From positions 1-44,606 of the forward strand of contig NZ_AMZQ01000015.1 in the NCBI RefSeq assembly GCF_000313615.1: DNA of 44,606 nt, read 5' to 3'. Positions 16,833-25,626 of this stretch are shown piece after piece (the first letter of the stretch is position 1; every line of letters begins with the position of its first letter). The DNA comes from Campylobacter showae CSUNSWCD (GTDB lineage Bacteria; Campylobacterota; Campylobacteria; Campylobacterales; Campylobacteraceae). The position numbers and the translations under genes are program-made. Under the pieces are notes generated by a model, which had not been told where the DNA came from, searched no databases, and worked only from the letters and a program-made list of their open reading frames with translations.

Positions 16833-18773
16833 TTACCTTCTCACAACGTGTAAAAACTGCATATGTTTGCGGTATTGCTCGATGACGTCATTTATCAGCG
16901 TCGCTTCGCTCCAACCAAGCACGTCGTAGTCCTGACCGCCCTCTTTTAGATAGACTTCAGCCCTGTAGTAAAGATCATCGCCGTCAAGCTCTCTGGTGTA
17001 GTCTGGGCTATGGCTCTTGGTGAGATAGACGCCATATCTAAAGTCCATCTCGTCGCCAAGTCCGACATTTAAATTTACGAAATTTTCGCCATTTGTGACC
17101 TTTGCTTCAAGGCCGTTTTTGGCAAATTCCTCTTTTAGCTCGTTAAAGGCTTTTAGCACGACTTCGTTTAAAAATTTCTTGCCATCTTTCTTGCCTGGCA
17201 GCATAATGATCGCACTTAGGCGCTCTTGCCACGGCTTTGAAAGATCACTGATAGGCATGTTACTAAAGTTATTTGTCTCTTTTTTGGTTAGATCCACACG
17301 TAACGCCTTAAATAGCCCGTAAATGGCGCCAAGTAGCACTATGGCAAACGGCAACGCCGTAGTTATCGTAAGTGCTTGAAGCGAGCCAAGGCCGCCGGCT
17401 AGCATCAAAAATGCCGCCACGACGCCCACCGTAACGCCCCAAAAGACCTTTTGCCAAACTGGTGTATCATCCTTGCCGTTTGAGCAAAGCATGTTCATCA
17501 CGATCGCCGCTGAGTCGGCCGAAGTGATGAAAAATATGACGATCATAAAGACTGCGATCGTGCTTAGCAAGCTTGAAAAGCTAAATTTTTCTAAAAACAT
17601 AAAAAGCGCCGAAGCCGAGTCGGAATTTACGGTCGTTGCAAGCTCGCTAAATCCGCCCTGAACAAGCGCGATCGCCGAGTTGCCAAAAAAGCTCATCCAG
17701 GCAAATGTAAAGCCGGTTGGCACGAAAAGTACGCCGATCACAAATTCTCTTATCGTCCTGCCCTTTGAAATTTTGGCGATAAACAGCCCCACAAATGGCG
17801 ACCAAGATAGCCACCAAGCCCAGTATAGCAGCGTCCAACCGCCAAGCCAGCTCTCGTTTTGCCTCTCATAGGCGTAGAGGTTAAAGGTGTTTGAGATGAG
17901 CGTAGAGATGTAGTCGCCGCTGTTTTGCACAAACGACTTTAGAAGCTGCGTCGTATCGCCCAAAAATAGTATCAAAAACATAAAACATATAGCTAGCGCA
18001 ATATTTGAGTTTGATAATATCTTGATGCCCTTATCCACGCCGCTTGCCGCTGAGATAGTAGCTGCAAAACAAAGCACGATAAGAAGCGTGATATGCATAG
18101 TCGGCAGGCCAAAAACGTGCGTAAGGCCCGCATTTACCTGAAGTACACCGTATCCTAGCGATGTCGCCACGCCAAAAAGGGTCGCTACGACGGCAAATGT
18201 ATCGATGGCACTACCTATCTTGCCGTAAATTTTATCTCCGATGATCGGATAAAACGCCGATCTAAGCGTGAGTGGCAAGCCGTGTCTATACGAGAAAAAG
18301 GCTAGAATTAGCGCTACGATAGCATAAACTGACCATGCGCTCATGCCCCAGTGAAAGAAGGTGATATTCATCGCAAGCTTCTGCGCTGCGATAGTTTGTG
18401 CGTCGCCGAGCGGCGGGTTTAGATAGTGCATGAGCGGCTCGGCCACACCAAAAAACACAAGTCCGATGCCCATGCCAGCGGCAAAAAGCATAGAAAACCA
18501 CGAGATATTTTTGTGCTCTGGCTTTACGTGATCAGCTCCTAGCTTGATCTCGCCAAGCTTACTAAAGCCAAGAATGATGACGCTTAGCAGTATGACGGCA
18601 ACGACTAGGATGTAAAACCAGCCAAATTTCGCTGCGATGTAGTTTTGCATACCCTTAAAAAACTCATTTGAGAAATTTGGAAATATCGCTGCAAAAGCCG
18701 CTATTAAAAATATGACAATAAGCGATGGGATAAATACTGAGTTGTTAAATTTAGACCTTTGAAATTTAAACAT
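16833..18773 (-). CDS. BCCT-family betaine/choline/carnitine transporter
   Basis: 646 residues, 12 transmembrane helices. Glycine-rich AAGMGIGLVFFGVAEPLMHY (TM3) and the tryptophan-rich TLLYWAWWLSWSPFVGLFIA (TM8) are diagnostic of BCCT carriers. The long C-terminal cytoplasmic domain (about 500-646), with DYTRELDGDDLYYRAEVYL, is typical of BetT-type choline transporters. It probably imports choline or glycine betaine for osmoprotection; no bet dehydrogenase genes are present here, so betaine uptake itself is plausible. AAAAAGGAG precedes the start. Confidence 0.92.
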   Translation of the reverse strand: MFKFQRSKFNNSVFIPSLIVIFLIAAFAAIFPNFSNEFFKGMQNYIAAKFGWFYILVVAVILLSVIILGFSKLGEIKLGADHVKPEHKNISWFSMLFAAGMGIGLVFFGVAEPLMHYLNPPLGDAQTIAAQKLAMNITFFHWGMSAWSVYAIVALILAFFSYRHGLPLTLRSAFYPIIGDKIYGKIGSAIDTFAVVATLFGVATSLGYGVLQVNAGLTHVFGLPTMHITLLIVLCFAATISAASGVDKGIKILSNSNIALAICFMFLILFLGDTTQLLKSFVQNSGDYISTLISNTFNLYAYERQNESWLGGWTLLYWAWWLSWSPFVGLFIAKISKGRTIREFVIGVLFVPTGFTFAWMSFFGNSAIALVQGGFSELATTVNSDSASALFMFLEKFSFSSLLSTIAVFMIVIFFITSADSAAIVMNMLCSNGKDDTPVWQKVFWGVTVGVVAAFLMLAGGLGSLQALTITTALPFAIVLLGAIYGLFKALRVDLTKKETNNFSNMPISDLSKPWQERLSAIIMLPGKKDGKKFLNEVVLKAFNELKEEFAKNGLEAKVTNGENFVNLNVGLGDEMDFRYGVYLTKSHSPDYTRELDGDDLYYRAEVYLKEGGQDYDVLGWSEATLINDVIEQYRKHMQFLHVVRR

Positions 18774-18899
18774 TTTTCTCCTTTTTGTAAATTTCAGCTT
18801 CCCTTTAAAATAACAAAAAAGAGTAAATATGTCAAATTTTCTCTTTAAATTTTTTATGAAATTTTAAGCTTTAGCCACCAGAAATAGCCACTTTGAAAT

Positions 18900-20345
18900 T
18901 TATCTCAAGTCGCTTTTATCTCTCTTTGGTTTTGCAAGAGTTGTTAGCACTATGACGACAAAAGCGATGCCAAATGTGATATACAAAATGATCTTTGGCG
19001 AGTCATACTCTATCCTCGACCTTGCGACCTCTTCGCCGCTTGCCTCCACTAGCTCGCCGCGCTTTATCATATCGCTGATATCTTTTGCGCTAAGCTCTTT
19101 AGACGCTCTTGTTAAAATTTCTATGACGCCAAGGTCGGCCACCTCATAAACGCTACGCTTTATGCCATAAAATGGCTTTATCTTACTAAAAAAATAGAGC
19201 TTATCGCCATTTGCATAAACTGCGCCATACTCGCCATCTCTTACCAGCCCTACCTCACGCCAAGATGAGCTTGGGGCAAATTTATATAAAGAGACAGTTT
19301 GCGCCTCTAAATGCCTGCCATGCTTTGAGCGCCGCCACTCTTCGCCTTGCTGTAAGAAATACGCCAAGCCATCATCTACAAAAACGTCAGCATAGAGCCT
19401 TTTTAGCTCGCCTTTTAGCTGGTAGTCTGAAATTTTAGCCTGCTCGTTTTTACTGCCATCCCAAAAGTAAATTCCATCTTTACTGGCAAAAAGAGGCCAA
19501 AACGAGTGCACGTTATCCACGCTATAAATGGCGCTATAAGGCATATTTTGAGCGTTAAATTTATGCTCATTTGCAAACACAGCCCCACTTTTTGGCTCAA
19601 AAAGATATTCTATATCATGCTTTGGGTCATAGCATATCCGGCGCGTCTCATCTGAATAGCTTGCATCAAGCCTATAAAAGCCCATAAACAAGCTTTTGCC
19701 GTCTGTATAATATCCGCTAGGAGCGCCATTTTCTGCCGTGATGTATCTTAGCTCGTTAGGCTGCGCGTCAAGCTTTTCGCCCTTGTAGTAAAGCGTGCCA
19801 CCATCTCTTGCAAAGCCAGCGTCAAATATAGGCTCTAAATTTGCACTTTCAACTCGCTTTGTCCTATAAAAGTATGAGCTATCATCGTAGCTTTTTATAA
19901 AGACGTGAGCGACGCTTTTCATAACGGCGATAAATTCATTAAATCCCGCCTTTTTCTCGCTTCTAGTGCTGCAATAATAGCTTATCTTGCCGTCACTTAT
20001 ATAGCCATTGCCAAGCACTTTGGCGCTCTTTGGATCAAGACCAGGCAAAATTTCTCTAGCGCAATAGACACTATTTTTATCAGCCGCCACGTTTGAGTAG
20101 TCATACGCATGTTCTAGCTTTAAAACCCTAAAACTAGCCTCATCAATGCCTTTTAGCTCATACTTGCCGCTACCTGAAATTTGAACGTAAATTTTACCCT
20201 CAGGTGAGCGGTAAAACTCGCTACTATCTATGTTTGCAAAGTCTCTTTGATACTCGCCCTCATGCCATAGATAAAGCATCGCCAAAACGAAAAATAGCGT
20301 CAAGATGACTAAAAAATAAATAAATCTAATAGCAATTTTTCTCAT
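18900..20345 (-). CDS. DKNYY-family membrane-anchored protein (downstream copy)
   Basis: 481 residues with a hydrophobic helix near each end (about 8-28 and 449-470). The extracytoplasmic middle is built from DKNYY-type repeats such as ADKNSVYCAREILPGLDPKS and SDGKISYYCS, followed by a run of tyrosine-rich strands. DKNYY proteins have no assigned function. Its ATG overlaps the stop of the paralogous gene upstream (20342-21856), so the two form a coupled tandem pair. They share the order NGYxxDGKIxYxCxS and the closing SYxVxDLxVIEILTR-like segment. Confidence 0.75.
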   Translation of the reverse strand: MRKIAIRFIYFLVILTLFFVLAMLYLWHEGEYQRDFANIDSSEFYRSPEGKIYVQISGSGKYELKGIDEASFRVLKLEHAYDYSNVAADKNSVYCAREILPGLDPKSAKVLGNGYISDGKISYYCSTRSEKKAGFNEFIAVMKSVAHVFIKSYDDSSYFYRTKRVESANLEPIFDAGFARDGGTLYYKGEKLDAQPNELRYITAENGAPSGYYTDGKSLFMGFYRLDASYSDETRRICYDPKHDIEYLFEPKSGAVFANEHKFNAQNMPYSAIYSVDNVHSFWPLFASKDGIYFWDGSKNEQAKISDYQLKGELKRLYADVFVDDGLAYFLQQGEEWRRSKHGRHLEAQTVSLYKFAPSSSWREVGLVRDGEYGAVYANGDKLYFFSKIKPFYGIKRSVYEVADLGVIEILTRASKELSAKDISDMIKRGELVEASGEEVARSRIEYDSPKIILYITFGIAFVVIVLTTLAKPKRDKSDLR

Positions 20346-21856
20346 AATCTATAATCATCTACCCTTTTTTTAAGCTTTTTTGCTTGCTTTTTATTTTTAA
20401 AAATGGCGCCAACTACCGAGACTACAAATGCAATGGCAAGAAATATCCAGTAGGCATATTTTTGCGAGTAATCATCAAAGTCGCTTATCGCATCGATCAC
20501 CACCTCGCCCTCAGCTGGCGTCATAGCGCCTTGATCTACCATTTTTACTATCTCTTCAAGTTTTAAATTCTTAACATCTGAGCCATAAGGACGAGTGAGG
20601 ATTTCAACCACGCTAAGGTCGTTTATATCATAAACACTGCTGTTAAAATGCCAACCGTAGCCGACGTTATCAAAATAATATGTCTTATCGCCGTTTGCAT
20701 AGACTGCTCCGTAGCTATCATTTCTTACAAGACCTATCTTTCGCCACTGCTCTTTTGTATCAAGCCTAACGATACACGTGTGGCGTGAGCTTAGGCTGTG
20801 ATCATTTTTCGTGTTGTGCCAAATTTCATAGGTTTTTAGAAAATATGTCTTGCCGTCATTTATCACCACGTTGCCATATAGCGGCGTTATCTCGCCTTTA
20901 AACGGATCATCTCCGTCTCTTACAAACTCGCCCTCATCTATGCTGTTATACCACTGCCACTTTCGCTCCCAGTGATAGATACCGCCCTTGCCACGAAAGA
21001 GCGCATGATAGGAGTGCTCGTCTTCTAGGTTAAAAAGCGGCTCGTATGGGGCAAATTTTGGGTCAAATTCGTGATCATTTGCATAGACCATGCCAGAATT
21101 TGGCTCATAAAGATAGTGAATGCGCCATATCTCGCCGATATCACGCATTTGCGGGTTAAATTTGATCCCTAGTTTTGTGCTGTCATAATAGACATTTTCT
21201 CCGTCAGTCGTAAAATGTATGCTCTTTCTGCCAGATGCCTGCTCGATATATCGCATTTTGCTAGCATTTGCGCCCTCTAGCTCTTTGCCCTCATGATAGA
21301 CCTTTACGCCGTCACTTGCATAGCCAAATCCCAAGATCGCAGCTAAATTTGTGCTATCAACCTGTCTAAATTTATAGATATAAGTTTGCGCTTTTGGGGT
21401 GTTAAACATTTTATGTGAGACGATGTCCCAAAACTCTTTAAATGCGGATATTTCAAGGTTTGTCTCGCTTACGCTATCGCAAAAATATGTTATCTTGCCA
21501 TCACCAAAATAGCCATTGCCAAGCGCTCTAACGCCATTTGGATCAAGTCCGCTCATCACGAAGTTGCCACAATATACCGCCTCATCGCTAGCGCCAACAT
21601 TTCTGTTGTCGTATTTGCCAGTGTCAATATATCTAAATTTGCTGGCTCTCACGCCTATTAGCTCAAATTTACCCCCACTTGGTACCATAGCATAGACCTT
21701 ATCATCTTTGACGTAAAAAAAGCTATTATTTAACTCTTTACTATCGCCAATGTCGTCATCTAAAATAGTAGCTAACCCAAAGATAAAAAAATAGATAGCA
21801 AAAAATATCACAACTATGGCAAGTAATGTGGTGATTAGCGGATGTTTTTTTAGCAT
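20342..21856 (-). CDS. DKNYY-family membrane-anchored protein (upstream copy)
   Basis: 504 residues, the paralogue of the next gene. N-terminal (about 9-31) and C-terminal (about 470-489) hydrophobic helices flank a large domain with the DKNYY-type segments ASDEAVYCGNFVMSGLDPNG and NGYFGDGKITYFCDS, and an aromatic tail with SSVYDINDLSVVEILTRPYG. The C-terminal tail after the helix is Lys-rich, so that end is probably cytoplasmic. Function unknown. Its start overlaps the 72-residue gene by 7 bases. Confidence 0.75.
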   Translation of the reverse strand: MLKKHPLITTLLAIVVIFFAIYFFIFGLATILDDDIGDSKELNNSFFYVKDDKVYAMVPSGGKFELIGVRASKFRYIDTGKYDNRNVGASDEAVYCGNFVMSGLDPNGVRALGNGYFGDGKITYFCDSVSETNLEISAFKEFWDIVSHKMFNTPKAQTYIYKFRQVDSTNLAAILGFGYASDGVKVYHEGKELEGANASKMRYIEQASGRKSIHFTTDGENVYYDSTKLGIKFNPQMRDIGEIWRIHYLYEPNSGMVYANDHEFDPKFAPYEPLFNLEDEHSYHALFRGKGGIYHWERKWQWYNSIDEGEFVRDGDDPFKGEITPLYGNVVINDGKTYFLKTYEIWHNTKNDHSLSSRHTCIVRLDTKEQWRKIGLVRNDSYGAVYANGDKTYYFDNVGYGWHFNSSVYDINDLSVVEILTRPYGSDVKNLKLEEIVKMVDQGAMTPAEGEVVIDAISDFDDYSQKYAYWIFLAIAFVVSVVGAIFKNKKQAKKLKKRVDDYRL

Positions 21857-22068
21857 TTTAGCTCCTTGGCGATCTCAAACACTTCAAAATAGTCGTTTTC
21901 AAGCTCTTCTAGCTCGTTATAAAGCGCAGCATGGCCTACTTCTTGATAAATTTTAGAGTCGCTTGCTAGCAAAACGCCGCTATTTTCATTTATGCTAAAA
22001 TTGATACCGTTTAAAATTTCATCTGCGCCATTTTTTTTACTAACGTCTATCAGGTCATTTAATACCAT
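21850..22068 (-). CDS. Small hypothetical protein at head of the DKNYY operon
   Basis: 72 residues, acidic, no membrane segment: MVLNDLIDVSKKNGADEILN ending in FEVFEIAKELKC. Not recognised. It overlaps the DKNYY gene by 7 bases and has a -10 (TATAAT, 22096-22101 minus) 28 bases upstream, so it is probably the first gene of the three-gene transcript. Confidence 0.55.
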   Translation of the reverse strand: MVLNDLIDVSKKNGADEILNGINFSINENSGVLLASDSKIYQEVGHAALYNELEELENDYFEVFEIAKELKC

Positions 22069-22095
22069 TTTCTCTCATTTTTAAAATTTTTCGCG

Positions 22096-22101
22096 ATTAT
22101 A
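22096..22101 (-). promoter_or_regulatory. -10 box for the DKNYY operon
   Basis: TATAAT on the minus strand 28 bases before the ATG at 22068. There is no other gene start nearby on this strand. Confidence 0.5.
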
Positions 22102-22625
22102 TCAAAAGCGAGCTAAAACCAAATTTTGTTATAATCGCAGCATAAATTTATACTTTTAAGCAAGCGCTTTATGAATCTTTCTATGAAAAAATTATTAATT
22201 CCTATATTTTTTAGAGACAGTCTTAAAAGTAACGATACAAAAGACGCAATAGAGTAAACCGATCACCGGCAAATATTTATTTTGGCTCAATTAAACTTAA
22301 GAAATTCTCTTTCTTTTTCCTTTTAAATTTAGATATTCTACGCTTAGTACGAGTTAAGTTGAATTAAAACCTCTTTTCTTTTAGTTCAATAGCGTTATTT
22401 TCAAATTTTAGTCAAATTAGATGCTTTTGATACTTCTATATCCATAGGCTACGTACTTATTTTTACTTCGCTACGTTTGTTATTTTTAAGAACGCAGCTC
22501 TCATCGCAACCTACTGCTTCTTTGAATGTAGTTAAGTTATAGATAGCTTTTTTCTATAGCTCCAAATTTATAAAATTATTTATTAGTAATTTTTATTATT
22601 TAAGAAAAATTTTATTCTAAATAAG
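22102..22625. other. Long AT-rich spacer before katA
   Basis: About 520 bases with no clear gene. On the plus strand TTGTTATAAT (ending 22135) is an excellent promoter match. It precedes a 28-codon frame at 22171-22257 (MNLSMKKLLIPIFFRDSLKS, then NDTKDAIE) with a poor ribosome-binding site. An imperfect hairpin TTGAATTAAAA / TTTTAGTTCAA lies near 22350-22390. The remainder looks like decayed sequence. Confidence 0.4.
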
Positions 22626-22660
22626 TATAATTCCAAAATAACATTTTTTATTAAAAAGGA
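22626..22660 (+). promoter_or_regulatory. katA -10 box and ribosome-binding site
   Basis: TATAAT at 22626-22631 lies 36 bases before ATG 22667. AAAAAGGA at 22653-22660 is the ribosome-binding site. The region just upstream (22560-22625) is almost pure A/T and could hold a PerR site as in C. jejuni katA, but I see no clean match to the PerR consensus. Confidence 0.55.
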
Positions 22661-22666
22661 AAAAAT

Positions 22667-24103
22667 ATGAAAAAACTAACTACCACTTCAGGCAATCCGA
22701 TAGCCGACAATCAAAACTCGCTCACTGCTGGCAGCCGTGGCGGCATAATGCTGCAAGATTATCAACTACTTGAAAAGCTAGCCCACCAAAACAGAGAACG
22801 CATCCCGGAAAGAGCCGTCCATGCAAAAGGTAGCGCTGCGTACGGTACTCTAGAGATCACGCACGATATCTCACGCTATACGAAAGCAAACGTCTTGCAA
22901 AAAGGCGAGAAAACGAGGCTGTTCCTGAGATTTTCTACCGTAGCCGGAGAGGCCGGAGCGGCTGATGCCGAGCGCGACGTAAGGGGCTTTGCGATTAAAT
23001 TTTACACAAAAGAGGGCAACTGGGACTTAGTCGGCAACAACACTCCGATTTTTTTCATCAAAGATCCGTATAAATTTCCCGATTTCATCCATACTCAAAA
23101 ACGCGACCCGCGCACGCATCTACGCTCAAACGAAGCCGCTTGGGATTTTTGGAGTTTGAGCCCTGAAACTATGCATCAAGTTACGATTTTAATGAGCGAC
23201 CGCGGCATACCTGCTAGCTACCGCCATATGCATGGATTTGGCAGCCACACCTATAGCTTGATAAATGACAAAAACGAGAGATTCTGGGTCAAATTTCACT
23301 TCAAAACTCGTCAAGGCATTAAAAATTTAACCAACGATGAAGCCGCGCAAATAATCGCAAAAGACAGGGAGAGCAACCAAAGAGACCTCTTTGAAAATAT
23401 AGAAAAAGGAAATTTTCCAAGTTGGGATTTTAAAATCCAAATAATGACCCAAGATCAGGCAAAAAGCGTCAAATTTAACCCGTTTGACCTAACCAAAACA
23501 TGGTCGCATAAGGAATTTCCGCTTATCGACGTTGGCGTCATGACACTAAATGAAAATCCTAAAAATTACTTCAACGAAGTAGAGCAAGCCGCATTTAGCC
23601 CGTCAAATATAGTCCCTGGTATCAGCTTTAGCCCCGATAAAATGCTTCAAGCAAGAATCTTTAGCTATCCGGACGCTCAAAGATATCGCATAGGCACGCA
23701 CTACGCACAACTAAGCGTAAATCGTCCGATAAGCGAAATAAACACCTACGTCACGGGCGGCGCGATGAATAACGGAATGTACGAACTCGACGATAAAGCC
23801 TACTATGAACCAAACAGCTTTGGTGGCGGCAAAGAGGATAGAAGCCTGCTAGAGCCTGATATAAATTTAGAAGGCGCAATGCAAAGATACGACCATAGAG
23901 CTGAGGATCAGGATTATTACTCGCAACCCAGAGCGCTTTTTGCTCTAATGAACGACAGCCAAAAATCACAGCTTTTTAGCAATATTGCAGAGAGTATGGC
24001 TAGTGTGAGCGAAGCGATAAAAGAGCGTGCGATAGGGCACTTTGAGCAAATCTCGCCAGAGTACGCAAACGGCGTCAGAGCTGCGCTAAAGGCTAAAATT
24101 TGA
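22667..24103 (+). CDS. katA: Monofunctional heme catalase KatA
   Basis: 478 residues, clade 3 small-subunit catalase length. Distal His52 in [12 protein letters not shown], Asn125 in [12 protein letters not shown], and the proximal heme ligand Tyr334 in [12 protein letters not shown] are all present. It degrades hydrogen peroxide in the cytoplasm. A TTG-started ankyrin gene overlaps its stop by 4 bases (TTGA), as in C. jejuni, where the ankyrin protein supports heme loading of KatA. Confidence 0.97.
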   Translation: MKKLTTTSGNPIADNQNSLTAGSRGGIMLQDYQLLEKLAHQNRERIPERAVHAKGSAAYGTLEITHDISRYTKANVLQKGEKTRLFLRFSTVAGEAGAADAERDVRGFAIKFYTKEGNWDLVGNNTPIFFIKDPYKFPDFIHTQKRDPRTHLRSNEAAWDFWSLSPETMHQVTILMSDRGIPASYRHMHGFGSHTYSLINDKNERFWVKFHFKTRQGIKNLTNDEAAQIIAKDRESNQRDLFENIEKGNFPSWDFKIQIMTQDQAKSVKFNPFDLTKTWSHKEFPLIDVGVMTLNENPKNYFNEVEQAAFSPSNIVPGISFSPDKMLQARIFSYPDAQRYRIGTHYAQLSVNRPISEINTYVTGGAMNNGMYELDDKAYYEPNSFGGGKEDRSLLEPDINLEGAMQRYDHRAEDQDYYSQPRALFALMNDSQKSQLFSNIAESMASVSEAIKERAIGHFEQISPEYANGVRAALKAKI

Positions 24104-24588
24104 CAAATTTAACGCAGGCTGAAGAGCAAAGATATAGCGAACTTTGCGCCATGGCGCTTGATTTTGCGAGGCAAGACGAAGCAGACGAGCTAGAAAAGAT
24201 GATAAAGGCGGGGCTTAGCGTAAATTTAAAATCAGCCAAAGGCGATACGCTTTTGATGCTGGCTAGCTACAACAATGCTCTAAATACCGTAAATATGCTA
24301 CTCTCAAACGGCGCTAGAGTAGATGAACGCAACGACCGCGGGCAAACTCCGCTTGCGGGCGCTGCGTTTAAGGGGTACTTAGACATAGTAAAAGCGTTAG
24401 TTAACGCCGGAGCCGATATCGAAGCAAATAATGGTCTAGGTATGACGCCATGCACCTTTGCGGTGATGTTTGGTAGAAGCGAAACGGCAAAATTTTTACT
24501 TAGCAAACGTAAAAAAGAAAATATATTTCAAAAACTAGCGATTAAATTTTTAGAAATTTTTGGTAACAAGAGCGCAAAAACCGCCTAA
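24100..24588 (+). CDS. Ankyrin-repeat protein coupled to catalase
   Basis: 162 residues with about three ankyrin repeats (50-135): [20 protein letters not shown], then [20 protein letters not shown], then [20 protein letters not shown]. There is no signal peptide. The C. jejuni homologue beside katA (Cj1386) is reported to be needed for full catalase activity through heme trafficking, and the same arrangement here supports that role. The start is TTG at 24100 overlapping the katA stop; the first in-frame ATG would lose the first helix. Confidence 0.9.
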   Translation: MTNLTQAEEQRYSELCAMALDFARQDEADELEKMIKAGLSVNLKSAKGDTLLMLASYNNALNTVNMLLSNGARVDERNDRGQTPLAGAAFKGYLDIVKALVNAGADIEANNGLGMTPCTFAVMFGRSETAKFLLSKRKKENIFQKLAIKFLEIFGNKSAKTA

Positions 24589-24607
24589 ATTTGACTCATT
24601 TACAACC

Positions 24608-24643
24608 TTCTAAACTCCGTCTGATTTAAGGCGGGGTTTAGAA
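24608..24643. terminator. Stem-loop after the katA-ankyrin operon
   Basis: Arms TTCTAAACTCCGTC (24608-24621) and GGCGGGGTTTAGAA (24630-24643) pair over 14 positions with two G.U pairs and an 8-base loop. The run of T after it is weak, so it may be a bidirectional barrier between katA-ank (plus) and the convergent broken gene. Confidence 0.55.
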
Positions 24644-24776
24644 ACTTTAACACAGGCAACTAAAGATAGGAAACGGTAGCGTATTTTGCAAATTCGTTCA
24701 ATTTAAGCAACAGCATGTGCAAGGCTGATTTGCGGCGATTACGCAAGCTTGTAAAGGGTTAAATTTAGCGGCTCCG

Positions 24777-25218
24777 TTAGTCCAAAACGCCAAATTCTAC
24801 GTATCCCTCCATTGCGACGAGTAAAATCCAACCCGCCTCGGGAGCGCAAAAATAGCGATGCTCTGGGATGTTTTCAACCGTAAATTTTAAAAATCGTAAA
24901 AACAACTCGGGGGCAAATTTGACCCCTGTGCTGCTTAGATTGTCGCCAGTGTAGCTTACCTCGCCGCTTAAAATTTTAATTTGGATATTTGGATTTGAGT
25001 TTAGAAAGTTTTTAATATCGGCAAAATTTTTATAATCAGCCGTTTTATAATCTTTTAAATTTTTGCAAAACCGGTTTTGAGCCGGCAAAAGTAAAATTTC
25101 GCTCTATAAACTCCGATCCGTCGTCGCTAATACGCCACTTTGGGTCCAAATTTGACAAAAAAGCGAGCATCTCATCACCCGCTGAAATAAAATTTGAAAC
25201 GGGATTTTTCGGACTCAT
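24777..25218 (-). pseudogene. 146-codon hypothetical gene, copy 2, frameshifted
   Basis: Starts ATG 25218 after AAAAGGAG: MSPKNPVSNFISAGDEMLAF to codon 52, then the frame is lost in a run of five A (TTGCAAAAATTT). Removing one A restores the frame into NLKDYKTADYKNFADIKNFL and on to EGYVEFGVLD, stop at 24777. It is a diverged paralogue or xenologue of 16116-16556, broken at the same codon. The protein is not recognised. An annotation tool would call only the downstream part (24777-25088). Confidence 0.7.
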
Positions 25219-25356
25219 TTGTCTCCTTTTGCGAGATTGCCGTAAATTTTATAAAAACGTAAATTTTAGCAAGCCGCTTGCTTGTTTATTTCACACGCTA
25301 AACTCGCGGCAAAGAATTCGCAAAAACCGTAAATTTAAACAAAAAGGCGTTATATC
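25219..25356. other. Spacer between the broken gene and the tandem repeats
   Basis: AT-rich and rich in AAATTT. No gene, clear promoter or terminator seen beyond the repeat elements that follow. Confidence 0.4.
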
Positions 25357-25452
25357 TTGAGATGATTTTTGAAGTTGCGACGTAAAAATAAAACGGAGCA
25401 GACCGGTCGTCCGTGAGTATTCATTTTTACTAGCCCTTCAAAAAGCGCTCAA
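25357..25452 (-). repeat. Nested-hairpin element, copy 3
   Basis: TTGAG/CTCAA (25357-25361/25448-25452), TTTTTGAAG/CTTCAAAAA (25366-25374/25436-25444), TAAAAAT/ATTTTTA (25383-25389/25423-25429), apical GAC/GTC with a five-base loop. The fixed loop is TTGCGACG (25375-25382) opposite CTAGCC (25430-25435). All stems differ in sequence from copies 1 and 2 yet pair perfectly. TATATCTTGA before it matches the equivalent position of copies 2 and 4. Confidence 0.75.
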
Positions 25453-25503
25453 AAAACTACTCAAAAGTCACGGCGAATTTAAAATTTATCTAAAAAATGC
25501 AAA

Positions 25504-25626
25504 AGATATTATATCTTGGAGAGATTTTAAGAGTTACGAAGCGAAAAATAGGCGTAGACTGGACAAGCCAGTCCGTCAAGCCGATTTTTCGCGAGTTCCG
25601 TTAAAAGCTCCCGAGAGATAATATCT
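25504..25626 (-). repeat. Nested-hairpin element, copy 4
   Basis: AGATATTAT/ATAATATCT (25504-25512/25618-25626), GGAG/CTCC, TTTTAA/TTAAAA (25525-25530/25601-25606), CGAAAAAT/ATTTTTCG (25542-25549/25584-25591), apical GACTGG/CCAGTC around ACAAG (25557-25573). The internal loop is TTACGAAG opposite CGAGTT, the most diverged of the four. Its outer arm runs into the hisD stop codon (25625-25627). Copy 3 lies 51 bases away, so these two form a tandem. Confidence 0.75.

Larger units (their letters stand above)
10963..22068. other. AT-richer block, possible transferred or recombined segment
   Basis: Sample 60-base lines counted by hand: 50 % G+C at 10021 and 43 % at 10681, then 32 % at 10981, 37 % at 11221, 32 % at 12901 and 38 % at 17521, against 48 % at 26221. 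Every gene in the block is on the minus strand. No integrase, tRNA or flanking direct repeat was seen, so homologous exchange with a lower-G+C Campylobacter is as likely as insertion. Boundaries are approximate. Confidence 0.5.

Noticed and set aside
10963-22068. The AT-rich block as a genomic island or prophage
   Set aside because: There is no integrase, phage gene, tRNA target or flanking direct repeat, and core genes such as prmC lie inside.
22560-22625. PerR operator before katA
   Set aside because: The region is so AT-rich that partial matches to TTATAATnATTATAA are expected; no copy matches well enough to call.
24777-25218. The 146-residue protein as a pterin-4a-carbinolamine dehydratase
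   Set aside because: The general size is similar, but the conserved paired histidines and flanking motif of that family are not present.
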